Shown: positions 6,692 through 15,396 of the stretch, piece by piece
Position numbering within the stretch: the stretch's first letter is position 1
How the letters are laid out: every line of letters starts with the position of its first letter
Origin: JAUWVG01 sp964633715
Lineage (GTDB): Bacteria > Acidobacteriota > Aminicenantia > Aminicenantales > Aminicenantaceae
Assembly: GCA_964633715.1 (NCBI GenBank)
Contig: CAZWHQ010000019.1
Span: forward strand, 11,976 to 75,975
Direction of reading: 5' to 3'
Length of the DNA: 64,000 bases
The notes under the pieces: model-generated
Told to the model about the DNA's origin: nothing
The model's input: only the letters and a program-made list of their open reading frames with translations
Databases searched by the model: none
Position numbers and translations under genes: made by a program

Positions 6692-9567
6692 TCCGGACCC
6701 TCAAGCTCAAACCCAGGCCCACTCTTTCACGGAATCCCATTGTGGTCCCTTATCAAGTCCTGCGCAGCGGCCGCTGTATAAACTGCGGTACATGCATTGA
6801 GGCCTGTATTTATGATTGCCACTTTAGGTCTGAAGAAGATTCTCGAATCATGTCTGATCCCAAAGAAAACTGCTGCAGGAATTGTTTTGCCTGCATCATG
6901 CAATGCCCACGAGAGGCTCTCAGCATGCAAACCAATAAACAGTACCTCGCTTTAGGAGACAAAACCTATACACCCGACCGAATCCGTTCCATCCTTGAAC
7001 AAGCAGAACAGGGGAAAATTCCAGTAAGTGGAGCAGGGTACCCCGGACATTTTGGAGGAGAATACTACGATAATATTTGGACAGATATGTCTGAGATCGT
7101 ACGCCCCACCCGTGACGGTATCCATGGAAGGGAACACATCTCAACTTCAGTCACAATGGGACGGATGGTTTGCGATTTGTGTGGGATGGTGTTCGATAGA
7201 GATGGAAATCTCAAATCTCAAATCCCCATAAACAGAGAAATACCGCTGCCAGTGATTTTTGGAGTGATGCCTTTTTTCCCCGGCAAAATAGCGTTGTCAT
7301 CCCTTGCGCTCGCTGCGAATAAACTTAGCACCTATTTGACGTTACCTGTGGACGATATCTCCGATGAACTGAAAGATTATTACAGTCATCTTCTTATCCG
7401 ATTAAAACCAAAAGATATAGAAAAGTATAGATCCATTCTTGAATGGGCAACCATCATCGAGTTTGATCCCGATGGAGATCCCATTGAAGGAATCTCCCAT
7501 GTAAAAGACATCAATCCTAACGTGCTCACAGTCATCAATGTTCCTGTTTCAAAAAATGTGGAGAGAACAATTCTCCAATTCGCACAAAAAGGTGCGGAGT
7601 GTGTGCATTTATCCGCCGATATCCATGCTCTAGGAAAAAACGGCCTCTTTTTATTGGAGGCTCTCCACAATTCCCATTTATTGCTGGTTGAGGAAGGTCT
7701 GCGCGACCGAATAACACTTGTGGCCTCAGGAGGAATCTCTGCAGCTGAACATGTCCCAAAAACGATTATAATGGGCGCAGATATCGTTAAAATCGATGTC
7801 CCTTTATTGATAGCGATGGACACAGTGAGATGGAATTCAGGTCAAAACCAAGACCGCATCCCCTGTCCCAACGAGATTGAAGAGCTCGATCCAAGGTGGG
7901 GTGCATCACGTGTGATAAACCTTATGCTTTCCTGGAGAGACCAGCTTCTGGAGATCCTTGGGGCCATGGGATTGAGAGATGTCAGAAGGTCGCGTGGAGA
8001 AACCGGCCGGGCCATTTTTGCAGACAAAGCCTATATAAATTTTAAAGAGCGGCTCAAAAAACGGCCAAAGAAGGGGTTTTTTTCCAAGGTTCCACATACG
8101 GGATTAAAAGAAGTCGGACCGATACAAACCGACGACATCCCAGACCGCTTCCCATCAAAGCCAGGAGCCTGGCGTATTGTGGTGGACCACAGCCGCTGTA
8201 CAGACTGTTGTTTGTGTGTCGATAGCTGTAAATATGGCGTCCACAGGAGAATCGAAGGTAAAATCTCCCTTGAAGAACCCCTTCACAGCCGGTGTATCGG
8301 TATATCATGTAAAAACAACGATTGGTGTTGTGTCCATGTCTGCCCCTGGGACGCTTTGGAGATCATCAAAGATCCAGTTGATTCAGTCCTGGGCGATTCT
8401 CGATGGACACCTGAGCTCCTGCGTGAAACATGGCAGATGGCTCGAAACGGTTCCGGATCAAGTTTAAAGCCAAATAAGCAGATCGGAGAATCGGGAGGAG
8501 GTTTCGACACCATGAGGCTGGCCACATCCATCAAGGGAATACAGCCGGTTGAAGGACCCATCAATTTGTCCATTCCTCTAAACAGACGTCAGATTGGACC
8601 AAAGATGAGCCTCTCTCTCCCCTTCTATGGTGGCGGAATGTCCTATGGGTCCATATCTCTTAATGTAATGAAGGGACGGGCCATGGCCGCCAAAAAGATG
8701 GGGATTCTGACATGTACGGGTGAAGGAGGTTATCCAGATGACTTGATTCCCTATTCCGATTACATCATCACTCAGGTTGCAACAGGATTATTCGGTGTAC
8801 GCGAGGAGACCATTCGCCGTGCCCCCATGGTTGAGTTTAAATATGCTCAGGGGGCAAAACCAGGTTTGGGCGGTCACCTTTTAGGCGAAAAGAATACGCC
8901 AGAGGTGGCCTTGATGCGGGAGGCTGTACCAGGCACAAATTTGTTCTCGCCATTTCCGTTCCACAGCGTCTATTCTGTGGAGGACCATAAAAAACATGTA
9001 GATTGGATCCGTTCAATTCAACCAAATGTGCTTGTTTCAGTAAAAGTCTCTACACCCGGAGATGTGGACATGGTGGCCGTGGGCAGCTACTATGCAGGCG
9101 CAAATGTGATCCATCTCGATGGAGCTTACGGTGGAACCGGAGCTGCTCCGGATATCGCAAAAAAAAATATCGCCCAACCTATAGAATATGCCACTGCGCA
9201 AACGCATGAATTTTTAGTCAAGGAAGGGATCCGCGAAAAAGTTGTTCTCATTGCAAGTGGAGGCATTCGGACTGGAGAAGACATTTTAAAGACTATTGCC
9301 CTGGGTGCGGATGGCGTTGTGGTTGGTACGGCAGAGCTGGTGGCAATAGACTGTGTCCGCTGCGGCAATTGTGAACGGGACAGGGGCTGCCCAAACGGCA
9401 TCGCCACAACAGATCCTTTGCTGGAAATCCAGATGACGGCCGAATGGATTTGTGGTCGGATTTGCAACTTGTATAAAAGCTGGTCCATCTCTATTGAGCA
9501 GCGCCTCCGCCAGCTGGGAATGAACGACATACGGCAGCTCCGTGGCCGATGGGATCTTTTGTCATGA
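6688..9567 (+). CDS. tandem ferredoxin-GltS FMN-domain protein (glutamate synthase-like)
   Basis: A 959-residue protein made of two similar modules. Module 1: 2x[4Fe-4S] ferredoxin (Cys30/33/36/40 and a second set ending Cys73), then a GltS-type TIM barrel (about 135-460). Module 2: another ferredoxin region (about 500-560), then a GltS barrel (about 645-959) with GGGMSYGSIS, TGEGGYP, GAYGGTGAAP and SGGIRTGEDI, the hallmarks of the FMN site of glutamate synthase. The cysteines near residue 889 (CVRCGNC...CPNG) match the [3Fe-4S] site. Module 1 keeps SGGIS...MGAD and the CPN...DP region but lacks the GGGMS loop and most of those cysteines, so it looks degenerate. The longer frame opens at 6622, but ATG 6688 overlaps the upstream stop as ATGA and is the better start. 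Role: FMN-dependent reductive glutamate formation or a related reaction. Confidence 0.85.
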   Translation: MIRTLKLKPRPTLSRNPIVVPYQVLRSGRCINCGTCIEACIYDCHFRSEEDSRIMSDPKENCCRNCFACIMQCPREALSMQTNKQYLALGDKTYTPDRIRSILEQAEQGKIPVSGAGYPGHFGGEYYDNIWTDMSEIVRPTRDGIHGREHISTSVTMGRMVCDLCGMVFDRDGNLKSQIPINREIPLPVIFGVMPFFPGKIALSSLALAANKLSTYLTLPVDDISDELKDYYSHLLIRLKPKDIEKYRSILEWATIIEFDPDGDPIEGISHVKDINPNVLTVINVPVSKNVERTILQFAQKGAECVHLSADIHALGKNGLFLLEALHNSHLLLVEEGLRDRITLVASGGISAAEHVPKTIIMGADIVKIDVPLLIAMDTVRWNSGQNQDRIPCPNEIEELDPRWGASRVINLMLSWRDQLLEILGAMGLRDVRRSRGETGRAIFADKAYINFKERLKKRPKKGFFSKVPHTGLKEVGPIQTDDIPDRFPSKPGAWRIVVDHSRCTDCCLCVDSCKYGVHRRIEGKISLEEPLHSRCIGISCKNNDWCCVHVCPWDALEIIKDPVDSVLGDSRWTPELLRETWQMARNGSGSSLKPNKQIGESGGGFDTMRLATSIKGIQPVEGPINLSIPLNRRQIGPKMSLSLPFYGGGMSYGSISLNVMKGRAMAAKKMGILTCTGEGGYPDDLIPYSDYIITQVATGLFGVREETIRRAPMVEFKYAQGAKPGLGGHLLGEKNTPEVALMREAVPGTNLFSPFPFHSVYSVEDHKKHVDWIRSIQPNVLVSVKVSTPGDVDMVAVGSYYAGANVIHLDGAYGGTGAAPDIAKKNIAQPIEYATAQTHEFLVKEGIREKVVLIASGGIRTGEDILKTIALGADGVVVGTAELVAIDCVRCGNCERDRGCPNGIATTDPLLEIQMTAEWICGRICNLYKSWSISIEQRLRQLGMNDIRQLRGRWDLLS

Positions 9568-12182
9568 ATCCAGAGATAGTATCTTCAAACATCGCCGAGG
9601 CCATAACAGAATCTCGTAGAAATCTGGTTAGAGGATCCTCCCTCGGACAAAAACGTTCTCTAGAGGGGGGCTGTGGTGTTATCGGAATCATCGGCAGTGA
9701 AAAATTAAAGGGCAGAAACATCATTCGTCCCTGTGAACAGATGAGAAACAGGGGAAACGGAAAAGGTGGAGGAGTGGCGGCTGTCGGATTATTCGATAAC
9801 TATAGGAGTCACTATGCCCTCCATATTTCCTATCTTGAAGAAAATGTTCGACGTGCGGTCGAAAAAGAACATGTATTTTCAGTATTTGATGTTTCCCATG
9901 CTGAAAAACAGACAAGTTTAGACGATTATCGCGATGCCGGACTTGAAGTTAAACCTCCTCTTGTTTGGCGGTATTTTGTGAGAGTTAAACCTGAGAAGCT
10001 GGAAATCTATGCAGAACAGAATAACATCACGGATATTCAGGCAGCAGAACATGAATTTATTTTCCAAAACAGCTTTCGTTTGAATTCCAATTATTATGTG
10101 GACAAAAAGAATCCTCGCGCTTTTGTCCTGTCTCACAGCCAAGATTTGATGATCCTTAAAGGTGTGGGCTATGCTGAAGAAATCGCTCGTTATTACTGTT
10201 TAGAAGACATCTCGGCCCATCTCTGGATTGGACATCAAAGATATCCAACAAGAGGAAGGGTGTGGCATCCCGGTGGGGCTCATCCTTTTGTCGGTTTGAA
10301 CGAGGCTTTGGTACACAATGGAGATTTTGCCAATTACCATGCCGTGTGTGAATACCTCCGCCAGTGGGGAGTTGTTCCGCAGTTCACGACAGATACAGAA
10401 GTGGCGGTTTTACTGTTTGACCTTTACTCCCGCGTGCTTGGATATCCCTTAGAACATGTGATAGAAGCTCTTGCTCCGACACCCAAAGGTGATTTTGAGA
10501 GGCTCTCCAAAAAGCGGCAGCGAATATTTAGAGCCATCCAGACCGCTCATATTCACGGATCACCGGACGGCCCATGGTTCTTTATAGTTGCTCGTGTTGA
10601 GCCTAAGACAGGGGCTCCACAGCTTATAGGTATTACTGATGTTTCCATGCTGAGACCACAAGTCTTTTGTTTTTATGAGGGTGAAAACAAGAGTTTTGGG
10701 GCTATCGCCAGCGAAAAACAGGCACTTGATGCTTTTTTTGAAAATATTTCAGCTGAAGATAATTCTATTCCTCCGAGAGCCGATCGTTACTGGGCGGCTC
10801 GAGGTGGAAGCTGTACGGATGGCGGCGCTTTTGTGTACACTCTGAACAAAACAAACAACACAAATATCCTTGATGTGTTTGATAAGTTTGGCAATCAGAT
10901 AAGAGGGAAAATCCTCCCGGATCCTCAAAAAGATAAAAACTCAAAACCCATACAGATTAAAAGTCAAAAAAACGGAAAGGATCGAATAAAGGATAGATTA
11001 GTTGAGGAATTTCACCGCGATTCCATACCGTCTGTGGAAACTCAGAGTACAAAGATGTTTAAAAAGCTCAGGAATCTTCTTCAAGAGAGCCGATATGCGG
11101 ATTTTTCTAAAAAAGTCCAGGATCTCTTAAAAAAAGAGGACATTCAGGATGTCCTAGAAATTTTGGCTTTGCTTCAAAATTTTCACTGGGATCCCAAGAA
11201 AGGCCAACACACTTTTCAGCTCAGTGCCATTTCAAACTCTATATATACTATGCTGGACTCCATCCCTTTGCCGGCAACAACAGCAACGCGAGCATTGTTA
11301 CGCCTCACTGCCAAACAAGCATGGGAACAGACATTCCCTTTACCAAACACATCCTCTGATACATTGGTGATTGATGCAGAAAAATTTCCAAATGAGGGTC
11401 CTGAAGCTGTTTCCAGAGTTATAGCCAGTGCCAAATCCTTGGGTTGGCGGAATTTTATTGTTTACCGCTGTACAGGGGACCGGTTTATAGGTTGCGGGCT
11501 CGGTTCAAAAACACAGGATGTGCGTATCGATGTATTTGGTTCCAGCGGAGATTACTTGGGCAGCGGCTTAGATGGGGCTCAGATTTATGTCCACGGTGAC
11601 GCACAAGACCAGGTTGGTCAGATCCTTAAATCTGGGAAAATTGTCATCTATGGGGATGTTGGACAAACTTTTCTCTACGGAGCAAAAGGAGGGGAAGCGT
11701 ACGTTTTGGGATCGGCAGCAGGACGGCCTCTAATAAACGCCGTTGGCCGTATCCGGGCAATCATCAACGGGACATGTCTTGATTACTGCGCAGAAAGTTT
11801 TATGGCCGGCGCACAGACGGGGGGAGGTTTTGTGATCATCAATGGGTTGGCCTTTGATGAACGAGGTGAAGTTCTGGGATTGGAAATGAAATATCCAGGC
11901 AATAACCTGTTTTCCCTGGCCTCAGGGGGAGCTTGTTACCTCAACGATCCTTACCAAACGGTGACGGAAAACCAGCTGAATGGAGCCGAGTTCATTGCCT
12001 TCAGGCGAGAGGATTGGAACACGATCCTTCCCTATCTGCAGGAGAATGAAAAATTCTTTGGGATCAGTATTCGGCACGATGTGCTGAAGGTAGACGGCGT
12101 TCTTCAATGGCCAGAAGAAGTGTTCCGTAAAATTATAGCCAGCAGAGAAACACAAGAGTTGGATTGGACTTCTCTCGATTAA
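9564..12182 (+). CDS. class II glutaminase fused to GXGXG domain (GltB-like, no FMN domain)
   Basis: An 872-residue protein. N-terminal class II glutamine amidotransferase: EGGCGVIG places the catalytic cysteine at residue 37 after a ~36-residue propeptide, comparable to the GltB propeptide; IGHQRYPTRG, NGDFANY and TTDTEV follow. The C-terminal ~230 residues form the GltB GXGXG right-handed helix (FGSSGDYLGSGLDG, YGDVGQTFLYGAKGG, GAQTGGGFVIING). In classical GltB an FMN/[3Fe-4S] domain sits between these parts; here it is supplied by the preceding gene. Glutaminase releases ammonia for the synthase site; GXGXG is structural. The middle section (about 440-620) is not recognised. ATG 9564 overlaps the previous stop (ATGA); an earlier in-frame start at 9549 is less likely. 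Confidence 0.88.
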   Translation: MNPEIVSSNIAEAITESRRNLVRGSSLGQKRSLEGGCGVIGIIGSEKLKGRNIIRPCEQMRNRGNGKGGGVAAVGLFDNYRSHYALHISYLEENVRRAVEKEHVFSVFDVSHAEKQTSLDDYRDAGLEVKPPLVWRYFVRVKPEKLEIYAEQNNITDIQAAEHEFIFQNSFRLNSNYYVDKKNPRAFVLSHSQDLMILKGVGYAEEIARYYCLEDISAHLWIGHQRYPTRGRVWHPGGAHPFVGLNEALVHNGDFANYHAVCEYLRQWGVVPQFTTDTEVAVLLFDLYSRVLGYPLEHVIEALAPTPKGDFERLSKKRQRIFRAIQTAHIHGSPDGPWFFIVARVEPKTGAPQLIGITDVSMLRPQVFCFYEGENKSFGAIASEKQALDAFFENISAEDNSIPPRADRYWAARGGSCTDGGAFVYTLNKTNNTNILDVFDKFGNQIRGKILPDPQKDKNSKPIQIKSQKNGKDRIKDRLVEEFHRDSIPSVETQSTKMFKKLRNLLQESRYADFSKKVQDLLKKEDIQDVLEILALLQNFHWDPKKGQHTFQLSAISNSIYTMLDSIPLPATTATRALLRLTAKQAWEQTFPLPNTSSDTLVIDAEKFPNEGPEAVSRVIASAKSLGWRNFIVYRCTGDRFIGCGLGSKTQDVRIDVFGSSGDYLGSGLDGAQIYVHGDAQDQVGQILKSGKIVIYGDVGQTFLYGAKGGEAYVLGSAAGRPLINAVGRIRAIINGTCLDYCAESFMAGAQTGGGFVIINGLAFDERGEVLGLEMKYPGNNLFSLASGGACYLNDPYQTVTENQLNGAEFIAFRREDWNTILPYLQENEKFFGISIRHDVLKVDGVLQWPEEVFRKIIASRETQELDWTSLD

Positions 12183-12231
12183 AGTTGCTTGAATTTAATG
12201 AGCGGCGAATCTTAATTTTTTCTACTGGATA

Positions 12232-12789
12232 TTATCTTGTAATGGTCCATTCATATTCAAAATCGACAAGAACGGAAATTGTGGTTGTGGCGACTGTCGT
12301 TTCAGCGGTTGTTTTAGCCTCAAGTTGGTGGTCTCCATAGGGCACATGTTCCAGAGTCGCATCACTTTGATCCTCTATAGTTCCCGAATAAATATTATCG
12401 TCGCCAAAATTGTCATAAATACCGAGTGTTTCTCCATAATTATTTATAATTTTAATTTTTGCAGAACTCAAGACATGCCAGGTATAAATTCTGTTGAATA
12501 TAACGGACAGTGTCTCACCCGCCACAAATATATCTGACCCTTTTCTCCTTGCTTCGAGTTCATATGTCCCATCTTCAAGCTCCTCGACCTTAAATGACTC
12601 TTCATACTCGAGAGAGAATTTATAAACACCATCAAGATAAAAATCTACCGCTAGACCACAATCATTTACGACCTCAATTATTGCGTCAGGAATAGGGATT
12701 TTCTTGCACCCGTTGATACCCAATAGAAGGCCACACACACAGGCAAGAATTCCAAATGTCTGCAGCTTCTTTTTAAACACTTTTTCCAT
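12232..12789 (-). CDS. putative lipoprotein, unknown function
   Basis: 185 residues with a lipoprotein signal: basic start, hydrophobic core, then GINGCKK with the lipidated Cys at 28. The mature protein has two similar beta-rich segments, each with an 'E-L-E-A-R/K' strand after a Gly-Thr or Gly-Asp turn (DGTYELEARRKG and YGDHQLEAKTTAE), suggesting two PEGA-like or Ig-like repeats. A GAGGT ribosome site precedes the ATG. It is convergent with the glutaminase gene. Function not recognised. Confidence 0.7.
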   Translation of the reverse strand: MEKVFKKKLQTFGILACVCGLLLGINGCKKIPIPDAIIEVVNDCGLAVDFYLDGVYKFSLEYEESFKVEELEDGTYELEARRKGSDIFVAGETLSVIFNRIYTWHVLSSAKIKIINNYGETLGIYDNFGDDNIYSGTIEDQSDATLEHVPYGDHQLEAKTTAETTVATTTISVLVDFEYEWTITR

Positions 12790-12949
12790 TGTCTAAACCT
12801 CTTTTTATGTTCACCTATTTGGACAATTGAGTCAACAGTTTTATTCCCGAAACATATTGAAAACCTTAGAATTGATGAAGTTGAATAGATTGTGATAGAG
12901 TTTGATTGGGTATTCGAAAGACAAAGTTTAATCTTGAAGGAGGATTCAA

Positions 12950-13299
12950 ATGGATAAAAAATGGCCTTTGGGACGGACTATGCGGTTGAGCCTCTCGATC
13001 CTTTGGAGGGATTATATGCAGCTGTAACCAGAAAGGACAGAGCGGGAGAACCCGGAGAGGGATGGTTCCCTGATCAGAAATTAACAATGGAAGAAGCTAT
13101 AGAACTTTATACTTTTGGCTCTGCTTATTCAGAATTTATGGAGGACCGAAAAGGAATCATCAAAAAAGACTATTTGGGTGATGTGGTTATATTTAACAAT
13201 GATCTGTTTACGATTCCTGTTGATCAGATCATGTCTGCAAAAGTCGATTACACTATTGTCGGTGGAAAGATCGTCTATCAAAGACCCGGTGCGCAATAA
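12950..13299 (+). pseudogene. amidohydrolase (YtcJ-like) relic with internal deletion
   Basis: From 12961 the frame encodes 112 residues matching the C-terminal end of Amidohydro_3/YtcJ-type amidohydrolases: FGTDYAVEPLDPLEG, then the conserved W-F-P-x-Q-K-L-T-M-E-E-A stretch, YTFGSAYSEF, and a final GGKIVY strand. These enzymes are normally about 530-580 residues with N-terminal HxH metal ligands, which are missing. A good ribosome site (GGAGG) and an ATG at 12950 sit just before, but in another frame. This looks like the original start region joined to the C-terminus by a deletion of roughly 430 codons. The product would be inactive. Confidence 0.75.
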
Positions 13300-13820
13300 A
13301 AATAGCTTTTATATACGTCTTTAGTCTCTTCTTTGGACCAAACCAAATATCCTTGCTTTTCAGCCTGTTCAATCAGAGGGGCAGGGAGAAAAGGTGAAGT
13401 GAGTTCATAGATTTCATTACTCTTGAGATTTTGGCATTCTCTCAAAACCCGTTGAATAGGCTCTTGACCTGATTCGAGAAGGGGTCGAATATCCAAACTC
13501 GAAACAATCTTAGACTCTGACAACCAAGAAGGCTTGTCCTTTGTTGGTGTTTTCACAGAACCATTGGAAATAAACTTCTCCTGGATTCCGGCTTCTGCTC
13601 TCAACCTGTTGATCATTTCTGGAAGTGAAACTTTTCCCAACGCGGCCACTTGGCGGACCGTTGCCACTTTGGCCACTGTCCTTCTGAGTACAGGATTGCG
13701 AAGCTTTTTAAATTCAGGAGCCATCTTTATCAAGACATCTTCCAGTTGGGGATATTGGTCCAAAAGAGCGCCAATCTTTGTCTCCGGTGTTAGCTGGAAG
13801 CCTGAATTCGTTTTATTCAA
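13278..13820 (-). CDS. DUF1858 / DUF2249 protein
   Basis: 180 residues. The N-terminal ~70 match the DUF1858 helical domain (PETKIGALLDQYP...VLRRTVAKVATVRQVA), found in hybrid-cluster and hemerythrin-related proteins. The C-terminal ~75 match DUF2249 (SLDIRPLLESGQEPIQRVLRE...), a small alpha/beta domain resembling TusA-like folds. The start is TTG at 13820, one base after the stop of the upstream DUF438 gene and preceded by a GGAT-type ribosome site, so the two are co-transcribed. Related gene sets are linked to anaerobic or nitrosative stress and Fe-S repair; the precise role is unknown. Its 3' end overlaps the amidohydrolase relic by 22 bases. Confidence 0.78.
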   Translation of the reverse strand: MNKTNSGFQLTPETKIGALLDQYPQLEDVLIKMAPEFKKLRNPVLRRTVAKVATVRQVAALGKVSLPEMINRLRAEAGIQEKFISNGSVKTPTKDKPSWLSESKIVSSLDIRPLLESGQEPIQRVLRECQNLKSNEIYELTSPFLPAPLIEQAEKQGYLVWSKEETKDVYKSYFYCAPGL

Positions 13821-13821
13821 T

Positions 13822-15063
13822 TTATTGATCCTTTTTTGTGTAATGAAGGAGCCTTTGATCTCCCTGCAGTTTTCTCTTTTTCGTCAAATTTTGACTCACT
13901 TCGATTGTCCCAAGGTACTGATTGTTTTCATCTCGAAGGGCAAAATATTCGATAATGATAAATTGATCCTTTAAATTTATCCAGAAGGCTGTGTGATCTT
14001 CGCGACCGGCCTTAAAATCAGCCAAAATCTTTTCCACAATATGGACACTTGATGGAGGATGGCACTGCTGCACCTTTCGGCCAAGAATGGCTCTACTCCG
14101 TGCAAATATTCTTTCTTTTCCCTGGGTGAAAAATTTAACTTTGTCCTTTTGGTCCACAAATGTGAGATCAAAAGGAATAGAGTTTAAGATTGCCTTAAGT
14201 TCCGGAACAGTAAAGCTTCCACTGGGGAGCTGGATTTTGTCCATCTCCATCGGAACAACCTCGTCAACTTTAATTGTTTTTGGTCTCCAAACATCTTTAG
14301 GATCGTATAGACAAAAACCGTATTCGAGGCTCTGTTTTTCAATCTCGTACCACTCTGTTTCGTCAAGTTTATCCATACACATGGGAAAAAGAATCTCTTC
14401 CTCTTTTCCAATCATATCCGCAATTGCTATGGAAGCGGGCTTGAAAACGAGCTCAATAACTGTTTTGGCTTCATCTAAATTGGACTCCTTTAATACGTCT
14501 AAGGCATCCATGGCGCCTTTTAGGAGTTCTCGTGTTTCATCATGTTTTCCCCACATAACAGAAGGAGGTCCCGTCACTCCATGTTTCTCTAGAAATGGAA
14601 AAAGTAGATACTCTTTGCGCAGGTAATGCTTTTCCACATCCAAAAGAGCATTAAAATGTTGATGCATCTCTACAAATAGAGCTTTTAAATCATCATCTTT
14701 ATTTGCATGTTCGACTTTTGCATATACATCTTCTAAGGATTTAATTTCGTGCAACAATGCTCGATTTTCTTGCTGAAATGTAAACACAGGATGTCCTGGC
14801 GGGGCTGTTTTTGCTTTTGAATGGTCAAGAACTCCATCAAGTGCAGCTGAGTGAAGATCGCACAATTTCAGAACTTCCTCTTGAGGAAGCCCTTCCGATA
14901 TCAATTCTTGTTCGACCTCCACGACATCATTGTAAGGCACTGTCCCAAGGAGTCGAGTCAGCTGCTTTTTAACCGCTTCAGGAGCAGTACCTTCGTGCAG
15001 CTGCAGGATCATATGCTTCAGAAGCTCTTTTCTTTTTGTAACATTGTCTATTAATTCACTCAT
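13822..15063 (-). CDS. DUF438 / hemerythrin / PAS protein
   Basis: 413 residues. Domain order: DUF438 (about 1-75, with ELLKHMILQLHEG), a hemerythrin-like HHE four-helix domain (about 95-240; histidines in HEIKSL, MHQHF, EKHYLRKE and WGKHDETR, plus Glu in GKEEEILFP) expected to bind a di-iron centre, and a C-terminal PAS-like domain (about 285-400). The family is associated with oxygen or nitric oxide sensing and iron-sulfur repair in anaerobes. A GGAGG ribosome site precedes the ATG. It is the first gene of a two-gene operon with the DUF1858/DUF2249 protein. An inverted repeat 75-115 bases upstream may be its operator. Confidence 0.88.
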   Translation of the reverse strand: MSELIDNVTKRKELLKHMILQLHEGTAPEAVKKQLTRLLGTVPYNDVVEVEQELISEGLPQEEVLKLCDLHSAALDGVLDHSKAKTAPPGHPVFTFQQENRALLHEIKSLEDVYAKVEHANKDDDLKALFVEMHQHFNALLDVEKHYLRKEYLLFPFLEKHGVTGPPSVMWGKHDETRELLKGAMDALDVLKESNLDEAKTVIELVFKPASIAIADMIGKEEEILFPMCMDKLDETEWYEIEKQSLEYGFCLYDPKDVWRPKTIKVDEVVPMEMDKIQLPSGSFTVPELKAILNSIPFDLTFVDQKDKVKFFTQGKERIFARSRAILGRKVQQCHPPSSVHIVEKILADFKAGREDHTAFWINLKDQFIIIEYFALRDENNQYLGTIEVSQNLTKKRKLQGDQRLLHYTKKDQ

Positions 15064-15138
15064 GTTTATCCTCCAAATAGCTCGTGTTTATGTACCTGAA
15101 TTATTGATAAAAACTGCCGACACCATTATTTATCTGTA

Positions 15139-15177
15139 ATGATATCAACTGGAAATCATAATATCTCACGATATCAT
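15139..15177. promoter_or_regulatory. inverted repeat upstream of the DUF438 operon
   Basis: ATGATATC at 15139-15146 is the perfect reverse complement of GATATCAT at 15170-15177. It lies 76-114 bases upstream of the DUF438 start, a plausible operator position. The regulator is unknown and the repeat is AT-rich, so chance is possible. Confidence 0.35.
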
Positions 15178-15257
15178 AAACTTTTCTTTTTTGTTTATCA
15201 TTTATATCAAATATCGGCATTTTATACCCCAAGAGGGCGAATCGATCTTACTACATC

Positions 15258-15325
15258 TGCTTCGTTACGATCCAATCGCGGTGGAAAACCACAGCTTCAT
15301 GGATCGATGCCTCGCATCTGAAGCA
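15258..15325. other. nested stem-loop element
   Basis: Three pairings nest inside one another: TGCTTC (15258-15263) with GAAGCA (15320-15325); CGATCCA (15268-15274) with TGGATCG (15300-15306); and GTGG/CCAC around an AAAA loop (15281-15292). A separate GATGC-CTC-GCATC hairpin competes on the 3' side. Could be a small RNA or a relic of a mobile-element end; no U-tract follows, so it is not a normal terminator. Confidence 0.35.
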
Positions 15326-15382
15326 ACCTCGACTCGTGAATAATCCATGTGTAATATTTTACAACAAATAAAGCAAATTTCC

Positions 15383-15396
15383 TTGACTTAAATCAA
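15383..15396. promoter_or_regulatory. FNR/CRP-family-like box
   Basis: TTGAC-TTAA-ATCAA matches the FNR-type consensus (TTGAT-N4-ATCAA) at nine of ten defined positions. It is about 320 bases from the DUF438 start and 285 from the M16 start, so its target is unclear, but an anaerobic/NO-type regulator would suit the neighbouring hemerythrin-PAS gene. Confidence 0.3.

Noticed and set aside
7386..7823. Long antisense frames over the glutamate-synthase-like gene (also 9126-9530).
   Set aside because: They are shadows of the strongly conserved plus-strand protein; no start signals or family matches.
13305..13330. A ~20-base near-match (TATACGTCTTTAG...CTCTT) also found at about 19136-19155.
   Set aside because: One copy is inside the coding region of the DUF1858/DUF2249 gene and has a coding explanation; two copies are not enough to call a repeat family.
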